From: Pseudomonadota bacterium
GTDB taxonomy: Bacteria; Pseudomonadota; Gammaproteobacteria; Burkholderiales; Rhodocyclaceae
NCBI GenBank assembly: GCA_018241725.1
Contig: JAFEDI010000110.1
Location: 1 to 64,000 of the forward strand
Length of the DNA stretch: 64,000 bases
Reading direction: 5' to 3'
Shown here: piece by piece, positions 18,660-27,043 of the stretch
Position numbering within the stretch: position 1 is the first letter of the stretch
Layout of the letters: the number at the start of each line of letters is the position of its first letter
Notes under the pieces: generated by a model
The model's database searches: none
The model's input: only the letters and a program-made list of their open reading frames with translations
Told to the model about the DNA's origin: nothing
Translations under genes and position numbers: made by a program

Positions 18660-18770
18660 TTCACCCCGCCTGCATGGCGTGCCCGCCGCCCCGGTGGCCA
18701 CCTGCGGCCCACCCGGCGAAAGCCTGGCACGCCAGTATCCACAAGGCTTTCACAGGATCGTCACGATAAC

Positions 18771-18786
18771 TGGCACCGCTATTGCT
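18771..18786 (+). promoter_or_regulatory. Sigma-54 promoter of the guanidine operon
   Basis: TGGCACC-GCTA-TTGCT agrees with the consensus TGGCACG-N4-TTGCW at every strongly conserved base and is preceded by the preferred C. Transcription would begin near 18797, about 45 bp before the riboswitch, so the whole aptamer and terminator lie within the leader RNA. Confidence 0.8.
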
Positions 18787-18839
18787 AAACGATGGGCGAG
18801 AGGGAGCGAATCGCGCTGTATCGCGTTCGCTTCATCGAA

Positions 18840-18971
18840 GGGTGGCTAGGGTTCCGGTCCCGTTTCGGATATGCGCACATATCGGGGGACGTCTGGTCCG
18901 AGAGCTGCCGGCTACGATAAGCCGAGCAGGCATGTCGTGGCTCCACGGAGGGATAAAAGCCCGGGAGGAAC
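18840..18971 (+). ncRNA. Guanidine-I (ykkC class) riboswitch
   Basis: The conserved blocks of the class appear in order: GGCTAGGGTTCCG at about 18844-18856, CTGGTCCGAGAG at about 18893-18904, and ACGGAGGGATAAAAGCCCGG at about 18945-18964 followed by GAGGA. Variable hairpins separate them. It lies in the 5' leader of the ABC importer, carboxyguanidine deiminase, carboxylase and allophanate hydrolase genes, the known context of this class. Guanidinium binding should stabilise the aptamer, prevent the overlapping terminator and allow read-through. Confidence 0.93.
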
Positions 18972-19002
18972 GCTTTGGATGAAGCGCCCTCTCGCCCTTT
19001 TT
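18962..19002 (+). terminator. Riboswitch-controlled intrinsic terminator
   Basis: CGGGAGG (18962-18968) pairs with CCTCTCG (18988-18994, one G-U), and CGCTT (18971-18975) pairs with AAGCG (18982-18986). CCC and five T follow at 18995-19002. The 5' arm uses the last conserved bases of the guanidine aptamer, so aptamer and terminator exclude each other. The importer start codon follows at 19025. Confidence 0.85.
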
Positions 19003-19024
19003 GTCCCAACGACAGGAGCCCTTC

Positions 19025-20077
19025 ATGTACCAGACCGACACCCGCCGCGTTCGTCCGACCGTCCTCCGCGACACGCGCGCCACCACCACCTCATCCCTCC
19101 TCAAGCGCCTCAAAACCACCCTCGCCGTTCTCGGCCTGGGCACTGCGCTGCTCGCAGCACCCGCGCCGGCCCTCGCCGAGGTCAAGGTCGGCGTGTCCGA
19201 CTGGCCGGGCTGGGTGGCCTGGTACGTGGCCGAGCAGAAGGGCTTCTTCAAGAAATACAAAGCCGACGTGAAGCTGGTGTGGTTCGCCAACTACACCGAC
19301 TCCATCTCTGCGCTGTCCTCCGGCCAGCTCGACGCCAACTGCCAGACCTGGTCCGACACCATGGGCCCGCTGGCCAAGGGCGTGCCGGTGAAGGCGGTGC
19401 TGGTCAATGACAACTCGGCCGGCAACGACGCACTGATGGTCAGCGACAAGATCAAGGGCTTCGCCGACCTGAAGGGCAAGCGCATCGCCCTCGAAGAGTT
19501 CAGCATCTCCCACTTCGTGCTCGCCACCGCGCTGGCCAAAAACGGCCTCACGCAGAAGGACGTGAAGGTGGTGAACCTGTCCGCCGGCGACGCTGCGGCG
19601 GCCTTCCTGGCCGGCCGCGTGGACGCCGCCGTGGTGTGGAACCCGTGGGTCGCGCAGATCGAGAAGAGCGGCAAGGGCAAGCCGTTGTTCACGTCGAAGG
19701 ACATGCCGGGCCTGATCCCCGACCTGCTGGTGGCCCAGGACAAGGCCATCAAGACCAAGCACAAGGACTTGGTCGGCATGATCCGGGCCTGGTTCGACAC
19801 CGAGAAGTTCATCCGCGACAACCCGGACGAGGCGGCCAAGATCATGGCCAAGGTAGTCGGCATGAAGCCCGAGGACTACAAGGTCTTCCTGCCCGGCACG
19901 CGCTTCTTCGACGCAGCAGCCAACCAGGCCGCGCTGACGCCGGCTGACGCCAAATCCCTGCAGGCTGTCGCCCCGACCATCTCGGCCTTCCTGCTCGACA
20001 AGAAGTTGATCGACGGCAAGCCCGACGCCGCCAAGGGCATCGACGCCAGCCTGCTCGCCGAAGCCCTCGGCAAGTGA
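19025..20077 (+). CDS. ABC importer substrate-binding protein (probable guanidine importer)
   Basis: A protein of 350 residues; the ATG at 19025 has an AGGAG site. It has an unusually long N-region before the signal core (LAVLGLGTALLAAPAPALA, ending near residue 51). The mature protein is of the nitrate/sulfonate/taurine-type (NMT1/SsuA-like) family: EVKVGVSDWPGWVAWYVAEQKGFF at its start, in two parts, then SGQLDANCQTWSDTMGPLAKGVPVKAV and GDAAAAFLAGRVDAAVVWNPWV. It is first in the riboswitch-controlled operon, so the ligand is most likely guanidinium or a guanidine compound. Homologues are often labelled urea or nitrate transporters. Confidence 0.88.
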   Translation: MYQTDTRRVRPTVLRDTRATTTSSLLKRLKTTLAVLGLGTALLAAPAPALAEVKVGVSDWPGWVAWYVAEQKGFFKKYKADVKLVWFANYTDSISALSSGQLDANCQTWSDTMGPLAKGVPVKAVLVNDNSAGNDALMVSDKIKGFADLKGKRIALEEFSISHFVLATALAKNGLTQKDVKVVNLSAGDAAAAFLAGRVDAAVVWNPWVAQIEKSGKGKPLFTSKDMPGLIPDLLVAQDKAIKTKHKDLVGMIRAWFDTEKFIRDNPDEAAKIMAKVVGMKPEDYKVFLPGTRFFDAAANQAALTPADAKSLQAVAPTISAFLLDKKLIDGKPDAAKGIDASLLAEALGK

Positions 20078-20084
20078 GGCGGCC

Positions 20085-20909
20085 ATGAGCGCAAGCAAGC
20101 GAGCCGGCGGGGGCGGCAGCTCCCTGTGGCAGATCCGCTCCGCCATCGACCCGCGCCAGTACTGGCTGCTGGCCCTGTTCGGGCTGGTCGCGCCGCTCGT
20201 CGCGTGGCTGGTGGCGAGCCAGCTGGACGGCACCGACAAGGTCTTCCTGCCCGGCCCGGCCGACGTGCTGGCCCGCATCTGGAGCTGGGCCACGGACGAC
20301 GACCTGGCCGCCGACGTGGCGATCAGCACCTGGCGCGTGGTGGCCGGCTGGGCTTTATCCGCCGCCATCGCGCTGCCGCTGGGCCTCTTCATCGGCAGCT
20401 ACCGGGCCGTGCAGGCGCTGCTGGAGCCCCTCACCGACTTCGTCCGCTACATGCCGGCGGTGGCCTTCATCCCGCTGGTCATGCTGTGGGTCGGCATCGA
20501 GGAAGGCTCCAAGGTGGCGATCATCTTCATCGGCACCTTCTTCCAGATGGTGCTGATGGTCGCCGAGGACGTGCGCCGGGTGCCGCTGGCGCAGATCGAG
20601 GCGGCCCAGACGATGGGCGCCACGCGCAGCGAGATCCTCGAGAAGGTCATCGTCCCGTCGGCCAAGCCAGCCCTGCTCGACACCCTGCGGGTAACCATGG
20701 GCTGGGCATGGACCTACCTGGTGGTGGCCGAGCTGGTGGCCTCCAACTCCGGCCTCGGCTATGCGGTGCTCAAGGCTCAGCGCTTCCTGCAGACCGACAA
20801 GATCTTCGCCGGCATCCTGTTGATCGGCCTGATCGGCCTCCTCATCGACCAGGGCTTCCGCCTGGTCCATCGCAAGGCCTTCCCCTACCTCGCCGGGAGA
20901 CACCGATGA
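20085..20909 (+). CDS. ABC importer permease (probable guanidine importer)
   Basis: A protein of 274 residues with six membrane helices typical of SsuC/TauC-type permeases (BPD_transp_1). The coupling loop carries the EAA motif (IEAAQTMGATRSEILEKVIVP), which docks on the ATPase. It starts 7 bp after the binding-protein stop, and its own stop overlaps the ATPase start as ATGA, so the three are translationally linked. It acts in the inner membrane as a homodimer with two copies of the ATPase. Confidence 0.9.
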   Translation: MSASKRAGGGGSSLWQIRSAIDPRQYWLLALFGLVAPLVAWLVASQLDGTDKVFLPGPADVLARIWSWATDDDLAADVAISTWRVVAGWALSAAIALPLGLFIGSYRAVQALLEPLTDFVRYMPAVAFIPLVMLWVGIEEGSKVAIIFIGTFFQMVLMVAEDVRRVPLAQIEAAQTMGATRSEILEKVIVPSAKPALLDTLRVTMGWAWTYLVVAELVASNSGLGYAVLKAQRFLQTDKIFAGILLIGLIGLLIDQGFRLVHRKAFPYLAGRHR

Positions 20910-21763
20910 CCGCCAGCATCGACATCCGCGACGCCTTCAAGACCTTCGGCCACGGCACCCAGGCCATCCAGGCGCTGGAGCAGGCCAACCTGGCCATCCG
21001 CCCCAACGAGTTCGTCACCTTCGTCGGCGCCTCGGGCTGCGGCAAATCCACGCTGCTGCGCATGATCGGCGGGCTGGAAAGCCTCAGCCGCGGCAGCATC
21101 GCGGTGAACGGCCAGCCCATCGCCGGCCCCGGTGTGGACCGGGCCATGGTGTTCCAGCACTACAGCCTCTACCCGTGGCTGACGGTGACCCAGAACATCA
21201 AGTTCTGCCGCCAGCTCAAGGCCCACACCCACGATCGGACCTCGGCCGACGTGGAGCAGGCCGCCGGCCGCGCCGACGCGCTGATCCGCCTGATGGGCCT
21301 CAGCCATGTCGCCGATGCCTACCCGAGCCAGCTGTCGGGCGGCATGCAGCAGCGCGTGGCGATTGCCCGCGCGCTGATGAGCCGGCCACCGATCCTGCTG
21401 ATGGACGAGCCCTTCGGCGCGCTGGACGCCCAGACCCGCGAGGTGATGCACGACCTCATCCGCCACGTGCACCGCATGGAAGGCAGCACCATCGTGTTCG
21501 TCACCCATGACGTGGAAGAGGCCATCTACCTGGGCCAGCGCATCGTGCTGATGGCGCCCCGCCCCGGCCGCATCGACACCCTCTACGACGTGCCCCTGCC
21601 CGCCGAGCGGCACCAGGACATGAAGCTCGCCCCCGAGTTTCTCGCCTTGAAGCGCGAGATCCTGGAACGCATCCGCGAGACCTCCGGCATGAAAACCGAC
21701 CTCGAGCAGCTCGCCCGCCTCAACGCCGCCGTCGGCGCCGACGCTGCCCTCACCACGGACTGA
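20906..21763 (+). CDS. ABC importer ATPase (probable guanidine importer)
   Basis: A protein of 285 residues. The Walker A is GASGCGKST, the Q-loop lies in AMVFQHYSLYPWLTV, the signature is LSGGMQQRVAIARAL, the Walker B is ILLMDEPFGALD and the switch histidine is in IVFVTHDVEEA. This is the SsuB/NrtD subfamily. The start overlaps the permease stop. It energises uptake of the substrate consumed by the downstream enzymes. Confidence 0.92.
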   Translation: MTASIDIRDAFKTFGHGTQAIQALEQANLAIRPNEFVTFVGASGCGKSTLLRMIGGLESLSRGSIAVNGQPIAGPGVDRAMVFQHYSLYPWLTVTQNIKFCRQLKAHTHDRTSADVEQAAGRADALIRLMGLSHVADAYPSQLSGGMQQRVAIARALMSRPPILLMDEPFGALDAQTREVMHDLIRHVHRMEGSTIVFVTHDVEEAIYLGQRIVLMAPRPGRIDTLYDVPLPAERHQDMKLAPEFLALKREILERIRETSGMKTDLEQLARLNAAVGADAALTTD

Positions 21764-21767
21764 ACCC

Positions 21768-22556
21768 ATGAACGCCCTGCTCACCCCCACCGACGCCGTC
21801 GACGTGGACACCCGCTGGCAACAGCTCGCCGCCGACCTGCCGGAAGACAAGATTCTGTTCTCCGACGTGGTCCCCGGCGGCTGCCACTGGTCGTGGGTCC
21901 TGCCCCGCGGCACCACCCTGCGCCTGGTCGCCCAGGCCGCCGGCGCCAACCTGTCGATGGTGCTCTACAACGCCCGCCAGCCGCTCGAGCGCTACAACAT
22001 GCCCGACTCCCTCAAGGCCCAGCACACCGCCCACTACGGCCGCGGCCACGTACTGATGAGCGACATGGGCTGCGCGATGGCCTCCATCACCGCCGACAGC
22101 CTCGGCTGGCACGACCCCCTCGGCCTGCTGCTCGACGCCCCGCGCATGCACGACAAATACGGCCAGCACCCCTACCAGCAGTACCGCAACGGCATGTACC
22201 GCGCCGGCCGCGACGGCCTGCTGATCGAGATCGGCAAGTACGGCCTGGGCCGCCGCGACCTGGTGGCGCCGGTGAACTTCTTCAGCAAGGTCAGCGTGGA
22301 CGAGGAAGGCCGCTTCCACTTCCAGCCCGGCCACGCGCCGGCCGGCGCGATGGTGGAAGTACGCCTCGACATGGACGTGATCGTCGCCGTGTCCGCCGCG
22401 CCGCACCCCCTCGACCCGCGCCCGGACTACGCGCCGGCGCCGGTGGGCATCGTCGCCTGGCGCTCCGGCCCGGCGGCGGCGGACGACTACTGCCGCCAGT
22501 TCCGCCCGGAAGGCGCCCGCGCGCTGCACAACACCGATCTGCACTACCTGGCCTGA
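21768..22556 (+). CDS. cgdA: Carboxyguanidine deiminase subunit (urea-amidolyase-associated protein 1)
   Basis: A protein of 262 residues of the DUF1989 family, starting 4 bp after the ATPase stop. Recognisable features are GGCHWSWVLPRGTTLRLVAQ, NLSMVLYNARQPLERYNMPD, HVLMSDMGCAMASI and NFFSKVSVDEEGRF. Proteins once called UAAP1 and UAAP2 are known from biochemical work to form carboxyguanidine deiminase (CgdAB), which converts carboxyguanidine to allophanate and ammonia. The gene order carboxylase, CgdAB, allophanate hydrolase fits this exactly. Assignment of A versus B follows gene order and length. Confidence 0.88.
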   Translation: MNALLTPTDAVDVDTRWQQLAADLPEDKILFSDVVPGGCHWSWVLPRGTTLRLVAQAAGANLSMVLYNARQPLERYNMPDSLKAQHTAHYGRGHVLMSDMGCAMASITADSLGWHDPLGLLLDAPRMHDKYGQHPYQQYRNGMYRAGRDGLLIEIGKYGLGRRDLVAPVNFFSKVSVDEEGRFHFQPGHAPAGAMVEVRLDMDVIVAVSAAPHPLDPRPDYAPAPVGIVAWRSGPAAADDYCRQFRPEGARALHNTDLHYLA

Positions 22557-22566
22557 GGAGACCGCC

Positions 22567-23220
22567 ATGACCGCCACCGCCATCCGCCTCCGGGAAAGCG
22601 AACTCGACCCGGCCCGGGCCGTCACCGACGTGGTGCTGCCCGCCGGCGAACCCTGGCTGCACGAGGTGAAGCAGGGCCAGACCCTGCGCATCGTCGACCT
22701 CGCCGGCAACCAGGCCGCCGACGTGATCTTCTACAACCGCCACGACACCGACGAGCACTACAGCGCCACCCAGACCCTGCTGCAACAGGGCGGCATCTAC
22801 CTCACCACCGGCTCGGTGCTGATGAGCAACGAAGGCCGCCCGATGCTCACTATCGTCGCCGACACCTGCGGCCGCCACGACACGCTGGGCGGTGCCTGCG
22901 CCGCCGAGAGCAACACCGTGCGCTACGCGCTGCACAAGAAGTACATGCACAGCTGCCGGGACAACTACCTTCTGGCCATCCAGCACTCCGACTCCGGCCT
23001 GACCAAGGCCGACCTGGTGCCCAACGTCAATTTCTTCATGAACGTGCCGGTCACCGCCGACGGCGGCCTCAAGTTCGACGACGGCGTGTCCGGCCCCGGC
23101 AAGTACGTCGAACTGCGCGCCGAAATGGACCTGTGGGTGCTGGTCTCCAACTGCCCGCAGCTCAACAACCCCTGCAACGCCTACAACCCCACGCCGGTGC
23201 AGTTCCTGATCTGGGAATGA
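22567..23220 (+). CDS. cgdB: Carboxyguanidine deiminase subunit (urea-amidolyase-associated protein 2)
   Basis: A protein of 217 residues, also DUF1989, with GAGGAG upstream. It is a paralogue of the preceding gene: GQTLRIVDLAGNQAADVIFYN, YLTTGSVLMSNEGRPMLTIVAD, CGRHDTLGGACAAESN, NFFMNVPVTADGG and the C-terminal NNPCNAYNPTPVQFLIW. The cysteine/histidine-rich segment CGRHDTLGGAC is a likely metal or active-site region. It should form a heteromer with the preceding subunit. A 200-bp gap with strong hairpins separates it from the carboxylase. Confidence 0.88.
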   Translation: MTATAIRLRESELDPARAVTDVVLPAGEPWLHEVKQGQTLRIVDLAGNQAADVIFYNRHDTDEHYSATQTLLQQGGIYLTTGSVLMSNEGRPMLTIVADTCGRHDTLGGACAAESNTVRYALHKKYMHSCRDNYLLAIQHSDSGLTKADLVPNVNFFMNVPVTADGGLKFDDGVSGPGKYVELRAEMDLWVLVSNCPQLNNPCNAYNPTPVQFLIWE

Positions 23221-23421
23221 CGGCCCCCGAGGGCCGGGCCTGGCCCGGCCCACCCCCCAAGGGGGGCGCAAGAAAACTTGGGGCGACCCGGCGTTTTCTT
23301 GCGGCCGACCAAGGCCAGGCTGTATCGACTATCAACCGGCACTCGCCGGCCCCCGGGACGACCCGGGCGGACAGGATGACCGGGCGGGACGACCCGCCCC
23401 CTCGCTCCGAGAGCCTCCACC
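23221..23421 (+). repeat. Intra-operon hairpin cluster
   Basis: This gap inside the guanidine operon contains no gene. It holds a GGGCCGGGCC/GGCCCGGCCC run, CCCCCC-AA-GGGGGG (about 23253-23266), and a strong stem of CGCAAGAAAAC (23267-23277) with GTTTTCTTGCG (23293-23303). These could stall RNA polymerase or protect mRNA ends, lowering carboxylase expression relative to the importer. They look like a dispersed extragenic element rather than a gene remnant. Confidence 0.6.
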
Positions 23422-26400
23422 ATGTTCAGCAAAGTCCTCATCGCCAACCGGGGCGCCATCGCCTGCCGGGTGATCCGCACGCTCAAGAAGCTCGGCATCG
23501 CCTCGGTGGCCGTGCATTCCGAAGCCGACGCCAACTCCCTGCACGTCAGCCTCGCCGACGAGGCGGTGTGCATCGGCCCGGCCCCCGCCGCCGACAGCTA
23601 CCTCAAGGCCGACACCATCCTCGCCGCGGCCCGCGCCAGCGGCGCCCAGGCCATCCACCCGGGCTACGGCTTCCTGTCCGAGAACCCGGACTTCGCCGAC
23701 GCCTGCGAGGCCGCCGGCATCGCCTTCATCGGCCCGACCCGCGCCCAGATGCTGGCCTTCGGCCTCAAGCACACCGCCCGCGAGCTGGCCGAGCAGGCCG
23801 GCGTGCCGCTGCTGCCGGGCAGCGGCCTGCTGTCCGGCGTCGACGAGGCGCACCGCGAGGCCGCCCGCATCGGCTACCCGGTGATGCTCAAGAGCACCGC
23901 CGGCGGCGGTGGCATCGGCATGCGCCTGATCGGCGGCGAGGCCGAGCTGGACGAGGCCTACGCGTCGGTGGACCGCCTGGCCCGCGCAAACTTCAAGGAG
24001 GCCGGCATCTACCTGGAGAAGTACGTCACCGCCGCCCGCCACATCGAGGTTCAGGTCTTCGGCGACGGCCGCGGCCGCGTGCTGGCCCTGGGCGAGCGGG
24101 ACTGCTCGGTGCAGCGCCGCAACCAGAAGGTCATCGAGGAAACCCCGGCGCCGGGCCTGTCCGCCGCCCAGCGCGCCGGGCTGGCCGCCACCGCGGTGCG
24201 CCTGATGGAGTCCGTCGCCTATCGCTCCGCCGGCACCGTGGAGTTCGTGATGGACGCCGACAGCGGCGAGTTCTACTTCCTGGAGGTGAACACCCGCCTG
24301 CAAGTGGAACACGGCGTCACCGAGGAAGTCACCGGCATCGACCTGGTGGAATGGATGGTGCTGCTCGCCTCCGGCGACCTGACCCTGCCCGCCACCGCGC
24401 CACAGCCGCGGGGCGCGTCCATCCAGGTGCGCCTCTACGCCGAAGACCCGGCCAAGAACTTCCAGCCATCCTCCGGCCTGCTCACCGAGGTGCGTTTTCC
24501 GCCCGGCGTGCGCGTCGAAACCGCCGTCGCCACCGGCTCGGAAGTGCCGCCCTATTACGACCCGATGGTCGCCAAGATCATCGTCCATGCGGACAGCCGC
24601 GAAGCCGCCACCGACAAGCTGATCGCCGCGCTGGACGCCACCCGCGTGTACGGCATCGAGACCAACCGCGCCTACCTGCGCCAGATCCTCGACGGCGAGG
24701 TGTTCCGCGCCGGCCGCCAGACCACCCGCTACCTGAATACCTTCGACTACCGCCCGGCCACCTGCGACGTACTGGAGCCCGGCGTGCAGACCTCAGTGCA
24801 GGACTGGCCCGGCCGCGTCGGCTACTGGGACGTGGGCGTGCCGCCATCCGGCCCGATGGACGACCTGGCCCTGCGCGCCGCCAACCGCCTGGTCGGCAAC
24901 CCGGAAGGCGCCGCCGGCCTGGAATGCACGATGAGCGGCCCGACCCTGCGCTTCAACTGCGACACTGTGATCGCCCTCACCGGCGCGCCCACCGCCGCCA
25001 CGCTGGACGGCGCACCGCTGGCCTGGTGGCAGGCCCACGCGGTGAAGGCCGGTTCCACGCTGAAGGTCGGCGCCGTCATCGACGCCGGTTGCCGCAGCTA
25101 CCTGGCGATCGCCGGCGGCGTCGACGTGCCCGACTACCTGGGCAGCAAATCCACCTTCACCCTCGGCCAGTTCGGCGGCCACGCCGGGCGCTGCCTGCGC
25201 CTCGGCGACGTGCTGGCGATCCAGCCCACCACCGCCCTGCCCGCCCCCGTCGCGCTGCAGCCGCCCGCCTATGGCCATCACTGGGAAGTGGCGGTGCTCT
25301 ACGGCCCCCACGGCGCGCCGGACTTCTTCACCGATCCGGACATCGCTGGCTTCTTCGCCACCGACTGGGAGATCCACTACAACTCCAGCCGCACCGGCGT
25401 GCGCCTGATCGGGCCCAAGCCCCAGTGGGCGCGGACCGACGGCGGCGAGGCCGGCCTGCACCCGTCCAACATCCACGACAACGCCTACGCCATCGGCGCC
25501 ATCGACTTCACCGGCGACATGCCGGTGATCCTCGGCCCGGACGGCCCCAGCCTGGGCGGCTTCGTATGCCCGGCGGTGGTGATCCAGGCCGACTTGTGGA
25601 AGCTCGGCCAACTGCGCCCCGGCGACACCCTGCGCTTCGTGCCGGTCAGCGCCGCTACCGCGGCACGGCGCCTGGCCGCTGCCGACGCAGCCCTGGCCCA
25701 TGCCGACGGGCCCCTCGCGCTGCCGGTGATCGCCGAGCCGGACACCGTCACCACGCCGATGCTGGCCGAGCTGCCGGCCGCCGGCGAGCACCCCCACGTG
25801 GTCTATCGCCAGGCCGGCGACGCCTACCTGCTGATCGAATACGGCCCGCTGGTGCTCGACCTGGAGCTGCGCTTCCGCGTGCATGCGCTGATGGACTGGC
25901 TGAAGGCCCATCCCCAGCCCGGCATCGTCGACCTGACCCCCGGCATCCGCTCCCTGCAAGTCCATTTCGACGCCCGCCGCACCGACCGCGCCGCGCTGCT
26001 CGCCGCACTGCAGGCCGCCGAAGACGCGCTGCCCGCCATCGACGACATGGCAGTGCCGAGCCGCACGGTGTATCTGCCGCTGTCGTGGGACGACCCGGCC
26101 ACCAAGCTGGCCATCGACAAGTACATGCAGTCGGTGCGGAAGGACGCCCCCTGGTGCCCGTCCAACATCGAGTTCATCCGCCGCATCAACGGTCTGGATT
26201 CCATCGACGAGGTGTACCGCACCGTCTTCGACGCCAGCTACCTGGTGCTGGGCCTCGGCGACGTGTACCTCGGCGCGCCGGTGGCCACGCCGATGGACCC
26301 GCGCCACCGCCTCGTCACCACCAAGTACAACCCGGCGCGCACCTGGACGCCGGAGAACGCGGTCGGCATCGGCGGCGCCTACATGTGCGTGTATGGCATG

Positions 26401-27027
26401 GAAGGCCCCGGCGGCTACCAGTTCGTCGGCCGCACGGTGCAGATGTGGAACCGCTGGAACCACGGCGCCCGCGGCACCGAGCAGTTCGACAAGCCCTGGC
26501 TGCTGCGCTTCTTCGACCAGGTGCGCTTCGTGCCGGTGGGCGAGGAGGAGCTGCTGCAGCTACGCAAGGACTTCGCCGCCGGCCGCGCCCGCCTGCGCAT
26601 CGAGGACGGGGTATTCCGCCTGGCCGACTACCGGCGCTTCCTGGCCGACAACGCCGCCCCCATCGGCGCCTTCAAGGCCCGCCAGCAGGCCGCCTTCGAG
26701 GCCGAGCGGGAACGCTGGAAGGCCGCCGGCCAGGCCGAGTACATCAGCGAGGCCGACATCGCCGCGGCGGCCGCCGACTCCGAACTGGACCTGCCGGAAG
26801 GCGCCCAGCTGGTGGCCAGCTACGTGCCCGGCAACATCTGGAAGCTGCTCGTCGAGGCCGGCCAGCACGTGAGGGCCGGCGACCCGCTGGCGGTCGTCGA
26901 ATCCATGAAGATGGAATTCACCGTGACCGCCCCCGCCGACGGCGAAGTGCTCCAGCTGCTGTGCCGCGAAGCCAGCCCCGTCGCCGCCGGCCAGGATCTG
27001 CTGATCCTGCGCACCGCCACCCACTGA
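23422..27027 (+). CDS. Guanidine carboxylase (urea carboxylase family)
   Basis: A protein of 1201 residues, full length. Residues 1-450 are biotin carboxylase ([60 protein letters not shown]). About 450-1080 is the carboxyltransferase made of KipA/KipI-like parts ([62 protein letters not shown]). The biotin carrier domain ends the protein, with K1163 in VESMKMEF. It uses ATP and bicarbonate to carboxylate its nitrogenous substrate. The riboswitch and the flanking deiminase genes point to guanidine rather than urea. Allophanate hydrolase is encoded separately. Confidence 0.93.
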   Translation: MFSKVLIANRGAIACRVIRTLKKLGIASVAVHSEADANSLHVSLADEAVCIGPAPAADSYLKADTILAAARASGAQAIHPGYGFLSENPDFADACEAAGIAFIGPTRAQMLAFGLKHTARELAEQAGVPLLPGSGLLSGVDEAHREAARIGYPVMLKSTAGGGGIGMRLIGGEAELDEAYASVDRLARANFKEAGIYLEKYVTAARHIEVQVFGDGRGRVLALGERDCSVQRRNQKVIEETPAPGLSAAQRAGLAATAVRLMESVAYRSAGTVEFVMDADSGEFYFLEVNTRLQVEHGVTEEVTGIDLVEWMVLLASGDLTLPATAPQPRGASIQVRLYAEDPAKNFQPSSGLLTEVRFPPGVRVETAVATGSEVPPYYDPMVAKIIVHADSREAATDKLIAALDATRVYGIETNRAYLRQILDGEVFRAGRQTTRYLNTFDYRPATCDVLEPGVQTSVQDWPGRVGYWDVGVPPSGPMDDLALRAANRLVGNPEGAAGLECTMSGPTLRFNCDTVIALTGAPTAATLDGAPLAWWQAHAVKAGSTLKVGAVIDAGCRSYLAIAGGVDVPDYLGSKSTFTLGQFGGHAGRCLRLGDVLAIQPTTALPAPVALQPPAYGHHWEVAVLYGPHGAPDFFTDPDIAGFFATDWEIHYNSSRTGVRLIGPKPQWARTDGGEAGLHPSNIHDNAYAIGAIDFTGDMPVILGPDGPSLGGFVCPAVVIQADLWKLGQLRPGDTLRFVPVSAATAARRLAAADAALAHADGPLALPVIAEPDTVTTPMLAELPAAGEHPHVVYRQAGDAYLLIEYGPLVLDLELRFRVHALMDWLKAHPQPGIVDLTPGIRSLQVHFDARRTDRAALLAALQAAEDALPAIDDMAVPSRTVYLPLSWDDPATKLAIDKYMQSVRKDAPWCPSNIEFIRRINGLDSIDEVYRTVFDASYLVLGLGDVYLGAPVATPMDPRHRLVTTKYNPARTWTPENAVGIGGAYMCVYGMEGPGGYQFVGRTVQMWNRWNHGARGTEQFDKPWLLRFFDQVRFVPVGEEELLQLRKDFAAGRARLRIEDGVFRLADYRRFLADNAAPIGAFKARQQAAFEAERERWKAAGQAEYISEADIAAAAADSELDLPEGAQLVASYVPGNIWKLLVEAGQHVRAGDPLAVVESMKMEFTVTAPADGEVLQLLCREASPVAAGQDLLILRTATH

Positions 27028-27043
27028 TTGCGGAGAGATGACC

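Noticed and set aside
23422-27027. Annotation as urea carboxylase of a urea pathway
   Set aside because: The guanidine-I riboswitch and the two carboxyguanidine deiminase genes in the same operon point to guanidine as the substrate.
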